In this document: piece after piece, positions 16,322 through 24,561 of the stretch
Numbering within the stretch: the stretch's first letter is position 1
Layout: each line of letters begins with the position of its first letter
Assembly: GCF_021030645.1 (NCBI RefSeq)
Contig: NZ_JACGCJ010000016.1
Coordinates: forward strand, 1 to 64,000
Direction: 5' to 3'
Length of the DNA: 64,000 nt
From: Agrilactobacillus fermenti
Lineage (GTDB): Bacteria; Bacillota; Bacilli; Lactobacillales; Lactobacillaceae
Position numbers and translations under genes: made by a program
Notes under the pieces: model-generated
Database searches by the model: none
What the model was told of the DNA's origin: nothing
The model's input: only the letters and a program-made list of their open reading frames with translations

Positions 16322-17239
16322 ATGGTCAAGGGAAAACATCGCCGCCGTAAACGTCGGTTTACATTCTTCGATGCCTTGATGCTCTTACTTTTATTAATTG
16401 GCTTAGGTGGTTTGATCTATCCTTTCTTTCGTGACGCGGTAAATCGCTCGATCAATCAGCAACTAGTCCAATATTATCAGCGGAAAAGTGACCGCGCCCA
16501 TGATGCCAAGATGGCTATGAAAAGAAGAACAGCTCAAAAAGAAAACCAGAAATTAGCAGAAAAAAATGCAACGCCACAGGCAGATCCCTTTTCGACAACC
16601 AATAAATCAGTGCCGCAGCAAAAGAAACTTTCTTATTATGAACGTCACACGGTTGGAACTTTGCATATTCCTAAATTGAATACTAGTATGCCAATTTTTG
16701 ATATGACAACCGATCTACTTTTACAACAAGGCGCGGGAATTTTGACAGGGACTTCTCAGCTAACTGGGGGTGTGAATACCCATACGGTTATTTCAGCACA
16801 TCGGGGGTTATTAAATGCTAAATTATTTACAGACCTACCCAAGCTCAAGAAAAAAGACCGATTTTATATTCATGCCAATGATCGCCGGTTGGCTTATGAA
16901 GTGCGAAAAATAAAGGTGATCAAGCCCACGGAACATCAGTACCTGCGAATCGAACATGGGCGTGATAAGGTCACATTAATGACCTGTACCCCTTATATGA
17001 TTAATTCTCATCGTTTGTTAGTTACTGGCTATCGAATTCCCTATCCTCAAACTAAAGCAAGCACACAAATCAAAGAAATTGACCAAGATCAAGAAGTTGG
17101 AGCTTTGCGGCTGGTTGCGATAATTATCGTATTACTGCTGGTAGCGATTGTCTTATGGGCGATTTACTGCCGGGGTCGTCGCTTACAGTTACAATCTAAA
17201 ATCCAACCTTTTGAATTTCGAAGTTGGCGGAGAATTTAA
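16322..17239 (+). CDS. srtC: Class C (pilus) sortase
   Basis: 305 residues. N-terminal membrane helix ~20-40 after a KHRRRKRRF basic start, a sortase beta-barrel from ~120, and a C-terminal second membrane helix (~262-285), the layout of class C sortases that polymerise pilins. Catalytic His in ISAHRGLLNAKLF (H160), Cys in TLMTCTPYMINSHR (C222) and Arg nine residues later (R231). ATG 16322 has AAAGGGGGGTG upstream. It is last in the pilus operon and the only sortase in the window, so it should act on the three VPVTG substrates and probably the LPQTG one. The typical N-terminal lid motif (DPW/DPF) is represented by ADPFS near residue 92. Confidence 0.93.
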   Translation: MVKGKHRRRKRRFTFFDALMLLLLLIGLGGLIYPFFRDAVNRSINQQLVQYYQRKSDRAHDAKMAMKRRTAQKENQKLAEKNATPQADPFSTTNKSVPQQKKLSYYERHTVGTLHIPKLNTSMPIFDMTTDLLLQQGAGILTGTSQLTGGVNTHTVISAHRGLLNAKLFTDLPKLKKKDRFYIHANDRRLAYEVRKIKVIKPTEHQYLRIEHGRDKVTLMTCTPYMINSHRLLVTGYRIPYPQTKASTQIKEIDQDQEVGALRLVAIIIVLLLVAIVLWAIYCRGRRLQLQSKIQPFEFRSWRRI

Positions 17240-17329
17240 ATTTTAGTTTTATTTTAGACACATAGACGGTGTAGTGCAGAGTCATTGCTGGAGTGATAAG
17301 GACTTCAGACAATGGCTTTTTATTTGGCA

Positions 17330-17390
17330 ATATGTCTTGACATGTTGGGTGTTTTCTGTAAGTATTAAGTTTATCAAATATGTCTTGACA
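17330..17390 (+). promoter_or_regulatory. 13-bp direct repeat upstream of the MFS gene
   Basis: ATATGTCTTGACA occurs at 17330-17342 and again at 17378-17390, 48 bp apart. The first contains a TTGACA that could be a -35 box. The second sits directly before the ribosome binding site and cannot be one for this gene, so the element may be a regulator site or a small duplication. Confidence 0.35.
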
Positions 17391-17405
17391 CTTTGGAGGA
17401 AGTAT

Positions 17406-18626
17406 ATGATTGCGGAAGATAAACCTGTTTCACAATTAAGTTCACGAAAATTATTGACGGTAGCTGGCTTCGCTTGGCTCTTCGATGCGATGGATGTTGG
17501 TATGTTATCGTTTATTTTAACTGCATTACAACGGGAATGGCATTTAAGTGCGGTACAATTGGGCTGGCTTGGTTCAATTAGCGCCATCGGCATGGCGGTT
17601 GGGGCGACTGTCTTTGGCGCTTTAGCAGATAAAGCTGGACGGCGTAATATTTTGTTGGTAACTTTATTAATTTTTTCGATTGGGAATGGTATCTCTGCTT
17701 TTGTGGGTAGTTTGACGCTTTTTGCTGTACTACGTTTTTTTGTTGGAGCTGGTTTAGGTGGTGAATTACCCGTCGCATCCGCACTCGTTTCTGAAAATGT
17801 TGCGGTTGAAAAGCGTGGACGTTATATTGTTTTATTAGAGAGCTTTTGGGCAGGCGGTTGGCTGATTGCTTCAATCTTGTCTTATTTTGTGATTCCAAGA
17901 TATGGCTGGCGGGTTGCGCTACTAGGGACGATGATCACTGCTGTTTATGGCCTTTTGATGCGCATACACTTACGTCATGCCAATGATCCAGTAAAAAGTG
18001 TTACTACGGATACAAAACAAACTTGGTGGCAAAAAATGGCAGCTATTTGGACGGGGCAGTATACGAAACGCACAGTTATGCTGTGGCTGCTTTGGTTTAT
18101 GATCGTTTTCTCTTATTATGGTATTTTTCTATGGCTGCCGAGCGTTATGGTGGTTCGTGGGTTTGATATTGTGCATAGTTTTGGCTATGTACTGATTATG
18201 ACTTTGGCCCAATTACCCGGGTACTTCATGGCCGCTTGGTTAATTGAAAAAATCGGTCGTAAAGGGGTATTAGTCACGTTCCTAATTGGGACCGCAATCA
18301 GTGCCGCTTTATTTGGCAATGCTAGCAGCACCGCGATGTTAGTATTCTGGGGCGCATTAATGTCCTTCTTTGATTTAGGCGCGTGGGGTGCAACATACGC
18401 TTATTCGCCAGAACAATACCCTTCAGAAATACGCGGCACCGGCACTGGTATGGCTGCTGCATTCGGGCGTATCGGTGGTATCGTTGGGTCCTTATTGGTG
18501 GGTTATTTATTAACGGCTAAAGTAAGTATTACTTGGATATTCATTATTTTTGCAGCCTCACTGATTGTTGGGGCACTTGCGGTTTTATTTTTGGGTGAAG
18601 AGACTAAAGGCAAAACAATTGATTGA
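17406..18626 (+). CDS. MFS transporter (metabolite:H+ symporter type)
   Basis: 406 residues, twelve predicted membrane helices. The MFS loop signature is present twice: GALADKAGRRNILLV near residue 72 and WLIEKIGRKGVLV in the second half. WLFDAMDVGMLSFI in helix 1 and the pattern GGELPVASALVSE resemble the aromatic-acid/sugar-acid symporter branch (YceI/NaiP-like). The GAGGAAG site supports ATG 17406; a longer in-frame start at 17274 lacks a site. The substrate is unknown. It follows the pilus operon but has its own upstream region. No partner enzyme is adjacent to hint at a substrate. Confidence 0.85.
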   Translation: MIAEDKPVSQLSSRKLLTVAGFAWLFDAMDVGMLSFILTALQREWHLSAVQLGWLGSISAIGMAVGATVFGALADKAGRRNILLVTLLIFSIGNGISAFVGSLTLFAVLRFFVGAGLGGELPVASALVSENVAVEKRGRYIVLLESFWAGGWLIASILSYFVIPRYGWRVALLGTMITAVYGLLMRIHLRHANDPVKSVTTDTKQTWWQKMAAIWTGQYTKRTVMLWLLWFMIVFSYYGIFLWLPSVMVVRGFDIVHSFGYVLIMTLAQLPGYFMAAWLIEKIGRKGVLVTFLIGTAISAALFGNASSTAMLVFWGALMSFFDLGAWGATYAYSPEQYPSEIRGTGTGMAAAFGRIGGIVGSLLVGYLLTAKVSITWIFIIFAASLIVGALAVLFLGEETKGKTID

Positions 18627-18756
18627 ATTTAAAACTGCTATTTAGAAGTTAGTAAGTGCTAATGAGTGCCGAAAATGACTGAACAGATCTTGGTAGCGGC
18701 ATACAGTCAGTCGTTGCTTTGGGCACTGAGGTTAAATTTGTACTAAAATCATTAAA

Positions 18757-18797
18757 GTGAGATAAAAGTCGTTGTCCCTTTAAATACAGTTAAAAAC
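18757..18797 (+). repeat. Remnant of interspersed palindrome
   Basis: GTGAGATAAAAGTCGTTGTC followed by CCTTTAAATACAGTTAAAA: both ends of the palindrome family with the middle deleted. Confidence 0.4.
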
Positions 18798-18827
18798 TGA
18801 AAATGTTAGACAATTTTGGCAGAGTAG

Positions 18828-18858
18828 AAATTCTACTTTGCCTTTTTTGTGTGAAATT
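18828..18858 (+). terminator. Intrinsic terminator after the MFS gene
   Basis: GGCAGAGTAGAA pairs with TTCTACTTTGCC (one wobble), followed by six T. It ends transcription ~200 bp after the MFS gene. Confidence 0.8.
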
Positions 18859-18977
18859 TTAAACGTGTGCCAAAAGGCAACAGCCTCACCTAACCGCAAA
18901 TGGCTCAAATGGAAAACTCACCATTTTTCACAATTCTTGTTAGTGCTCAGGTGTTAAGCGCCTTTTGTCTCACACCC
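18858..18977 (-). repeat. Interspersed palindrome, copy 1
   Basis: Starts TTTTAAACGTGTGCCAAAAG and ends CGCCTTTTGTCTCACAC. Outer arms pair; the central hairpin is AAATGG/CCATTT. Conserved islands CCTCACCTAAC and TTGTTAGTGCTC lie between arms. Lies between the convergent MFS and tetR genes. Confidence 0.75.
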
Positions 18978-19032
18978 TTCCTACGATTAGTCTCCTGACC
19001 CTACGCCTTTAGCACCAAAACGTTATGCATTC

Positions 19033-19587
19033 TTAATGGGGTGTCATTTCAAAAAGAGCAGCTAGGACTCTAGTAATTTCTGCAGTTGTGGTTTGTTTAC
19101 CATCAGAAAGCCACTGCAACAATGTGCCAATTGTGCCGCTAACGAAGTAAGTAAAATAATATTCTAGTAAGCGTTGGTCTGTTTCTTTAAAACGTTCTGA
19201 AAATTGGGTAATGGCGAAATCGTGTACCTGATCAAAAATCACCTGAATGACCCGACTATTTGGATAATCCGCCAGAATATGTTGCATCATGACTTTTTGT
19301 TGTAACAAAATATTGATGAAACTATGGAGCCATTGTTCGATCTCAGTAGAAGTCGTTTTTCGTAAAATTGGTTTTAATTCCGCAATGATCTCATCTTCCA
19401 ATTCATGATATAAAGCATAGGGATCGGTATAGTATTGATAAAAAGTTCCACGATTGATATCCGCACGTTTGCATATCTCAGTGACGGTAATTTTAGAGAG
19501 TGTTTTAGCGGATAAGAGTGTTAAAAATGCTTCTTTAATGGCCGCCTTAGTATAGAGTGTGCGCCGGTTATGTTTAGTTCCAGCCAT
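19033..19587 (-). CDS. TetR-family transcriptional regulator
   Basis: 184 residues. N-terminal HTH of TetR type (AAIKEAFLTLLSAKTLSKIT, then VTEICKRADINRGTFYQYYT), with a C-terminal all-helical ligand domain resembling the TetR_C_7 branch often paired with drug exporters. ATG 19587 (MAGTKHNRRT) is preferred over an upstream TTG at 19626 without a ribosome binding site. It is divergent from a MacB-like ABC exporter with ~150 bp between, so it most likely represses that exporter and itself. The ligand is unknown. Confidence 0.9.
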   Translation of the reverse strand: MAGTKHNRRTLYTKAAIKEAFLTLLSAKTLSKITVTEICKRADINRGTFYQYYTDPYALYHELEDEIIAELKPILRKTTSTEIEQWLHSFINILLQQKVMMQHILADYPNSRVIQVIFDQVHDFAITQFSERFKETDQRLLEYYFTYFVSGTIGTLLQWLSDGKQTTTAEITRVLAALFEMTPH

Positions 19588-19654
19588 AATGTCCCTGCTT
19601 TCAACAGAATTATAAAAAGTGTTCAATTAATAACGAATCGTTTGATTTTGCTTA

Positions 19655-19683
19655 TTGTACCTGATTATTAGAGAAATTATACT
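19655..19683 (+). promoter_or_regulatory. Promoter of the ABC exporter
   Basis: TTGTAC (19655-19660), 17-base spacer, TATACT (19678-19683). An imperfect inverted repeat (ATTATTAGA ... TAGATAAT) spans the -10 and the first transcribed bases and is a candidate operator for the adjacent TetR protein. Confidence 0.6.
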
Positions 19684-19735
19684 ATGACTAGATAATAAAA
19701 CCAACAGTATGTATGGTTAATGACAGGGTGATGAA

Positions 19736-20437
19736 ATGAGTTTTATTGAAGTGAAGCACGAGTTTAAACGTTATCAAATGGGAGACACGGTCATTGTCGC
19801 TAATGATGACATGACTTTTAATATTGAGGCTGGAGAACTAGCAGTCATTCTTGGCCCTAGTGGTGCTGGTAAATCAACAGTTCTAAATATTCTAGGCGGG
19901 ATGGATCTACCCAGTGCGGGTCAGGTACTAGTGGATGGCGCTGATGTAGCACAGTATTCACAACGGCAATTAACGCAATATCGCCGCTCTGATGTGGGCT
20001 TTGTTTTTCAATTTTATAACTTAGTACCTAACCTGACAGCTAGAGAAAACGTAGAGTTAGCTTCGGCTGTGGTTTCTGATGCATTAGATGTTGATGCGGT
20101 CATGGATCAGGTAGGCTTGAGCCAGCGAATGAATAACTTTCCCGCTCAATTATCTGGTGGGGAACAACAGCGAGTGGCGATTGCCCGCGCCTTAGCCAAG
20201 AATCCTAAAATTCTATTGTGTGATGAACCCACAGGGGCACTGGACTTTGAAACAGGTAAGCAGGTTTTAACATTATTACAGAACGCAAGTCGGAAGTATC
20301 ATAAGACAGTCGTGATCATCACGCATAATTCAGCTATCGCACCGATGGCTGATCGAATTATTCGAATTAATGATGCTAAGGTTCGTGCGAACGAAATCAA
20401 TGCGAAGCCGATCTCGGTTGCGGATATTGTCTGGTAG
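19736..20437 (+). CDS. ABC transporter ATP-binding protein (MacB/LolD type)
   Basis: 233 residues. Walker A GPSGAGKST near residue 41, Q-loop FQFYNLVPNLTA, ABC signature LSGGEQQRVAIARAL, Walker B ILLCDEPTGALD and the switch His in VIITHNSAI. The V-F-Q-F-Y-N-L sequence is typical of the MacB/LolD/FtsE-like exporters that pair with FtsX-domain permeases. GGGTGATGAA upstream of ATG. The following permease starts 13 bp later. Probable function: energising extrusion of a peptide, lipid or drug under TetR control. Confidence 0.93.
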   Translation: MSFIEVKHEFKRYQMGDTVIVANDDMTFNIEAGELAVILGPSGAGKSTVLNILGGMDLPSAGQVLVDGADVAQYSQRQLTQYRRSDVGFVFQFYNLVPNLTARENVELASAVVSDALDVDAVMDQVGLSQRMNNFPAQLSGGEQQRVAIARALAKNPKILLCDEPTGALDFETGKQVLTLLQNASRKYHKTVVIITHNSAIAPMADRIIRINDAKVRANEINAKPISVADIVW

Positions 20438-20450
20438 GTGCTGGCAAAAA

Positions 20451-22979
20451 ATGAAAAATATTTATTTTAAATCATTAATTCGAGATATTCGTAGTTCTTT
20501 TGGCCGTTTTGTGGCGATCATCTTAATAATATTAATGGGGGTCCTTTTGTTCGTAGGCATTAAGTCTGTGGGGCCAGATTTAACACGAACAGCCGCACAA
20601 CACTTAGAAACTAGTCACGCTTCTGACTTTCAAATTACAGCTACCACTGGCTTTACAGCCAAAGACCGGCAGGCGATCCTTAAAAAAATGCCACATGCCC
20701 AGGTATCTTTAGGAAACCGAGTGCCAATGGTAGAACACAGAAAGCAAAAGAACTTACAAGTTATCAGTTTTGATAAAAATGACTCTCAAGACCATTTGCA
20801 ATTAGCTGCGGGACATTTCCCGGGAAATAATCATGAAGCCGTCATTGATGCTCAGCTTAGAAAGCTTTATCCTATGGGCACAAAGCTTCGATTTACCAGT
20901 AAGCAATTGAAACAGACGACGGTCAAGGTTGTTGGCTATGTCACTTCACCAACCTACATTGATCGCAAGGAACGGGGCATCACGACAATTGGCAATGGTC
21001 AACTAGATGGTTTTGTTTATACGCCTAAAACAAACTTTAACATACCAGCGGACAGCACGATGTATATTAGATTGAAGCAGCTGCGTAAATACGAGCCCTT
21101 CTCTGATCAGTATCAGTCTAAGAGTGCTACGGCTGCTGAAAAATTGATGCAAATTTTGAACGCTCGGCAACCCATACGTCAACGTGAATTACAACAAACA
21201 GCATTGGTACAAGCTAAAGCTAGATTAGCGGCACAAGGGCAACCTGTACCTAACACGGCGGCAATAGATCAGCAATTGCTGCAGCAAATCAAGTTACCTA
21301 AAACAGAATATATCTTAAATCAACGCTCAGATAGTCCAGGCTTTAGTGACTATCGCAGTCTAGCCGAGCGGATCGATGCTATTGCTAATGTCTTTCCAGG
21401 CTTTTTCTTCCTGATTGCCATTTTGATCACGTTTACAACGATGACGCGAATGATTGAAGAAAATCGCAAAGAAATTGGAACTTTGAAGGCGTTGGGCTAT
21501 TTTAATCATGAGATTGCTATTAAATATCTGTTATACGCTTTGATCACAGCCACAATTGGGACCACGCTGGGTATTTTGATTGGCAGTAAAGCTTTACCGA
21601 CCGTCGTCTTCAGCATATTGAAACAGCAATATATTTTCACAGATTACAAGGTTGCCTATTATGGGGGGCCAATCTTGTTGGCAACGGGTGCGGCTATTTT
21701 TGCCACAGTTTTTTCAGCACTTTATGTTTTGGTCAAAGATTTACGTGAGAAACCGAGTACGTTACTTTTGCCTAAAGCACCAAAAGCTGGCAAACGCGTT
21801 TTATTGGAACGTGTGACACCAATTTGGTCACGGTTATCATTCAATCATAAAATCACGTATCGCAATATTTTTCGCTATAAGGCACGAGACATCCTGACAA
21901 TTTTAGGGATTGCTGGCTGTACCGGCTTAATGGTGGCCGGATTTGGACTTCGCGATTCAATTGGTGCACCGGCAGATATCCAATTTAGTCAATTAACGAA
22001 ATATCAAGCGTCAGTCACGTTAAAATCTGGGCAAGATGCAGTTAAACTCAATTCAGTGTCACAATTGTTGACAGATGCATCGACTGTTCAGAGTACGTTG
22101 CCAGTGCACAGTGAACAAGTTACTTTGAAGCAAAAAGGGACTACCAAACAGACGGCGACTTTGATGGCCGCAGATCAAGCCGCAAAGTTTGATGCTTACG
22201 TGACACTGCGGACGCCACAGCAACATAAATTACGACTGACGAATGCTGGTGCTATTATTTCCCAACAATTGGCAAAAACTTTAGCTGTTCAAACTGGGGA
22301 TACAATCACGCTCAGAACAACCGCAGGACAGCGGTATCGACTAAAAGTTGCCGGTATTACGGAGAACTATTTGGGACATAATATATATGTCATGCACGCT
22401 TATCTAACCAAACAAACGGCCAAGGCGGTCCCATTAAATACTTATCTTCTCAAAACGAAGGTTATGACGCCCAAACAAGAGCACCGCTTGACCCAGCAAT
22501 TACTGGATTCGGGACAAGTATTGAATGTTAATTTTTTGAGTAAACAAATCAAACTGCAGCGGACGACGACTAAAAGTATCGCGCCAGTTGTTTTGATATT
22601 TATTGTTCTATCAGGTACTTTAGCCTTTGTTGTGCTATATAATTTAATGAATATCAATATTTCTGAACGGGAACGGGAATTAGCTACGATCAAGGTGCTT
22701 GGTTTCTTCAATAATGAAGTGACCATGTATGTGGTACGCGAAAGTATTATTTTTACAGGGATAGGTATCTTGCTTGGCTTTGGCATTGGGCATCTGCTGC
22801 TGCAATTTATTCTTGCACAAGCTTCTTCAGAGCTGATCCTGTTTCCAACGGTCATCCATTGGTCAGGCTATGTGATTTCGGCTGTAATGACTATTATCTT
22901 TTCGTTGATTGTGGCTATCGTAACCCACTTTAAGCTCAAACATATTCATATGATTCAAGCTTTGAATGCTAGTGAATAG
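20451..22979 (+). CDS. ABC transporter permease with two FtsX domains
   Basis: 842 residues. N-terminal helix ~15-35, extracytoplasmic domain ~40-300, first FtsX block of three helices ~310-450 (FPGFFFLIAILITFTTMTRM...EENRKEIGTLKALGY), a short helix near 500 (GIAGCTGLMVAGFG), second extracytoplasmic domain and a second FtsX block ~705-835 (ERERELATIKVLGFFNNEVT). This ten-helix, double-FtsX form (DUF214-like) is common in Firmicutes. ATG 20451 avoids the long overlap implied by an upstream GTG at 20370. It works with the ATPase upstream; the substrate is unknown. Confidence 0.9.
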   Translation: MKNIYFKSLIRDIRSSFGRFVAIILIILMGVLLFVGIKSVGPDLTRTAAQHLETSHASDFQITATTGFTAKDRQAILKKMPHAQVSLGNRVPMVEHRKQKNLQVISFDKNDSQDHLQLAAGHFPGNNHEAVIDAQLRKLYPMGTKLRFTSKQLKQTTVKVVGYVTSPTYIDRKERGITTIGNGQLDGFVYTPKTNFNIPADSTMYIRLKQLRKYEPFSDQYQSKSATAAEKLMQILNARQPIRQRELQQTALVQAKARLAAQGQPVPNTAAIDQQLLQQIKLPKTEYILNQRSDSPGFSDYRSLAERIDAIANVFPGFFFLIAILITFTTMTRMIEENRKEIGTLKALGYFNHEIAIKYLLYALITATIGTTLGILIGSKALPTVVFSILKQQYIFTDYKVAYYGGPILLATGAAIFATVFSALYVLVKDLREKPSTLLLPKAPKAGKRVLLERVTPIWSRLSFNHKITYRNIFRYKARDILTILGIAGCTGLMVAGFGLRDSIGAPADIQFSQLTKYQASVTLKSGQDAVKLNSVSQLLTDASTVQSTLPVHSEQVTLKQKGTTKQTATLMAADQAAKFDAYVTLRTPQQHKLRLTNAGAIISQQLAKTLAVQTGDTITLRTTAGQRYRLKVAGITENYLGHNIYVMHAYLTKQTAKAVPLNTYLLKTKVMTPKQEHRLTQQLLDSGQVLNVNFLSKQIKLQRTTTKSIAPVVLIFIVLSGTLAFVVLYNLMNINISERERELATIKVLGFFNNEVTMYVVRESIIFTGIGILLGFGIGHLLLQFILAQASSELILFPTVIHWSGYVISAVMTIIFSLIVAIVTHFKLKHIHMIQALNASE

Positions 22980-22996
22980 CTGGTAAATAGAGGAAC

Positions 22997-23114
22997 GTGA
23001 GACAAAAGGTGCTCAGCGCCTGAGTACTTACAAGAATTACGATAATGGTTGACTTTCCATTTGAGCCATTCATGGTTAGATTGGGATGTTGCCTTTTGGA
23101 ACACGTTTAAAATG
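22997..23114 (+). repeat. Interspersed palindrome, copy 2
   Basis: Begins GTGAGACAAAAGGTGC, centre AATGG...CCATT, ends TTGCCTTTTGGAACACG then TTTAAA. It lies between the convergent permease and CAP genes and is followed directly by a tail hairpin. Confidence 0.75.
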
Positions 23115-23134
23115 AAATCGTTTGTAAACAAATA

Positions 23135-23184
23135 CAGGGGCGGTTGAAAGCAAAATGTTAGTTTTGTTTTCAGCCACCCCTGTT
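23135..23184. terminator. Tail hairpin of palindrome copy 2 (bidirectional terminator)
   Basis: CAGGGGCGGTTGAAAGCAAAA pairs with the complementary arm TTTTGTTTTCAGCCACCCCTG around ATGTTAG. The long stem between two convergent genes fits bidirectional termination. Confidence 0.65.
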
Positions 23185-23210
23185 AATTATGATTGGGCAT
23201 GTCTTGTTTT

Positions 23211-24161
23211 TTACCAGCTATAAGTGTTCACATAGGTGCTATCAATCCATTGATTTGGACCAACTTCATACCAGAGATGCCCATGATCATCAGTTTCAGC
23301 AGAATTAATTTTCCAAGCCGTCCCATTTGCTAAATAACGTCCAGATGGGATTTTTTGATCAGTGTAGCCGTCCCATAAAGTAATAGCATCACCGTTGTTG
23401 TAATGAACCACGCCATACATACCTGATTGGGCATCAATATTAGTATCGTTAAGTGGAGTATAATGGCTTGGCCATTGGGCATCGTTGACACCGATTGCAG
23501 ATGTGTAAGCCACATAGCTATTAATCATATTGTTCGTTTGAATGGTTGATGTGCCCGCAAAATCAAGGCTATTATAGACTCGGGTTACACCATCAGTATC
23601 TGTCCGCTGGGCAAAGGCGATGCCAACTTGAGTGTACCAGGGATTTAGTAGATTCTTACGATGGCCAAAATCTGTGACACCAACATCGTCATAGTATTGT
23701 GTAATCAAACCAATGGCCAGTTGTTCATCACTAGTGATCGGAGTCAGAATATTAGCGCCAGAACGAATGGAAACATTAATTGGTGTCATGGCGATATTTT
23801 CGCCAAAGAAGTAATAGCCAATGCTGTGCATGGCTTGACGCTCACTAGTCATATTATGAGCTAAATTGGAACTTACAGCATTTTGGTTAGTGATTTTTTG
23901 AGCCCAAGCATCAGTAATGGTCTGATTGTATTGAACTGGTGCCAAGCCGTTTTCTTGACGTAGGTGATTGATTCCGTAAAAGATCAGCGATCTAACATGA
24001 TCAAAATTAGGTGTATAACGAACCGTCTGTGCTGGTAATGTGTCAGCTAGTACAGCTTGAGGTTGGTTGCTCGGGGGCATTGGTAGTGCATTCATTGAAG
24101 AGAGTGCGAAACCCAATAATGCCGGGGCAACTAAATATGCCATTTTTCTCATGACACTCAT
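23211..24161 (-). CDS. Secreted CAP-domain protein with SLAP-like C-terminus
   Basis: 316 residues. Signal peptide ~1-45 (YLVAPALLGFALSSMNALPM...VLA). CAP/SCP domain ~55-200 with the family pattern INHLRQENGLAPVQYN, HSIGYYFFGENIAM and DFGHRKNLLNPWYTQVGIAF. The C-terminal ~110 residues hold two SLAP-like modules ending YEVGPNQWIDSTYV, expected to hold the protein to the wall. ATG 24161 has AAAGGAAG upstream; the longer frame to 24281 has no site. A close paralogue lies at 39816-40769. CAP proteins in Gram-positives have mostly unknown activity, so no enzymatic role is claimed. Confidence 0.85.
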   Translation of the reverse strand: MSVMRKMAYLVAPALLGFALSSMNALPMPPSNQPQAVLADTLPAQTVRYTPNFDHVRSLIFYGINHLRQENGLAPVQYNQTITDAWAQKITNQNAVSSNLAHNMTSERQAMHSIGYYFFGENIAMTPINVSIRSGANILTPITSDEQLAIGLITQYYDDVGVTDFGHRKNLLNPWYTQVGIAFAQRTDTDGVTRVYNSLDFAGTSTIQTNNMINSYVAYTSAIGVNDAQWPSHYTPLNDTNIDAQSGMYGVVHYNNGDAITLWDGYTDQKIPSGRYLANGTAWKINSAETDDHGHLWYEVGPNQWIDSTYVNTYSW

Positions 24162-24341
24162 CTTCCTTTCTTTAGGTGGCCTCCTCTGCAACCGTATTAT
24201 GAATGAAAAACGCTTACATGAACTGCCGACTATGACAAGATGAGATGCATATAATGATATTTTATTAATGAAAAATGACAAAAAATGCCGAATATCGGTT
24301 ATTTAATTTTAAAATAGTTAATAAAAATAAAGGAATACAGC

Positions 24342-24374
24342 AAAAAAGCACTCTCAAAATGAGAATGCTTTTTT
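24342..24374. terminator. Hairpin terminator
   Basis: AAAAAAGCA pairs with TGCTTTTTT, extended by TCTCA/TGAGA around AAA. It has A-run and T-run on either side, so it can end transcripts from both directions (Mga-like gene leftwards). Confidence 0.75.
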
Positions 24375-24387
24375 GTTATTTTTGAAA

Positions 24388-24561
24388 GAGAGTGAAACAA
24401 GCGGCACTCAGCACCTGAGCCCCTAACAGGAATTGAGAAAAATGGTGGGCTGAGCCATTCGTGGTTAGGTGAGGGTGTTGCTTTTTGGCACAAGGTTAAA
24501 ATTTAGTCGTTCGCAAACAAACAGAAGGTGAAAACAATACGTTAGTTTTGTCTCGCTCTCA
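24388..24561 (+). repeat. Interspersed palindrome with tail, copy 3
   Basis: GAGAGTGAAACAAGCGGC ... TTGCTTTTTGGCACAAGG (to ~24506), then a tail GAAGGTGAAAACAATACG...TTTTGTCTCGCTCTC reaching the end of the Mga-like gene. The central stem is AATGG/CCATT. Arms are more degenerate than in other copies. Confidence 0.65.

Noticed and set aside
8798-17239. Prophage or integrative element carrying the pilus operon
   Set aside because: No integrase, attachment duplication or tRNA border seen; codon use looks like the surroundings.
17578-17898. 106-residue ORF antisense to the MFS gene
   Set aside because: Low-complexity Gln-rich shadow of membrane helices, no site.
20370-20450. Longer start for the ABC permease
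   Set aside because: Overlaps the ATPase gene by 68 bases and has no better site than ATG 20451.
22442-22855. 137-residue ORF antisense to the ABC permease
   Set aside because: Shadow of a well-supported FtsX-domain coding region.
24299-24493. 64-residue minus-strand ORF
   Set aside because: Lies inside the interspersed palindrome and a terminator.
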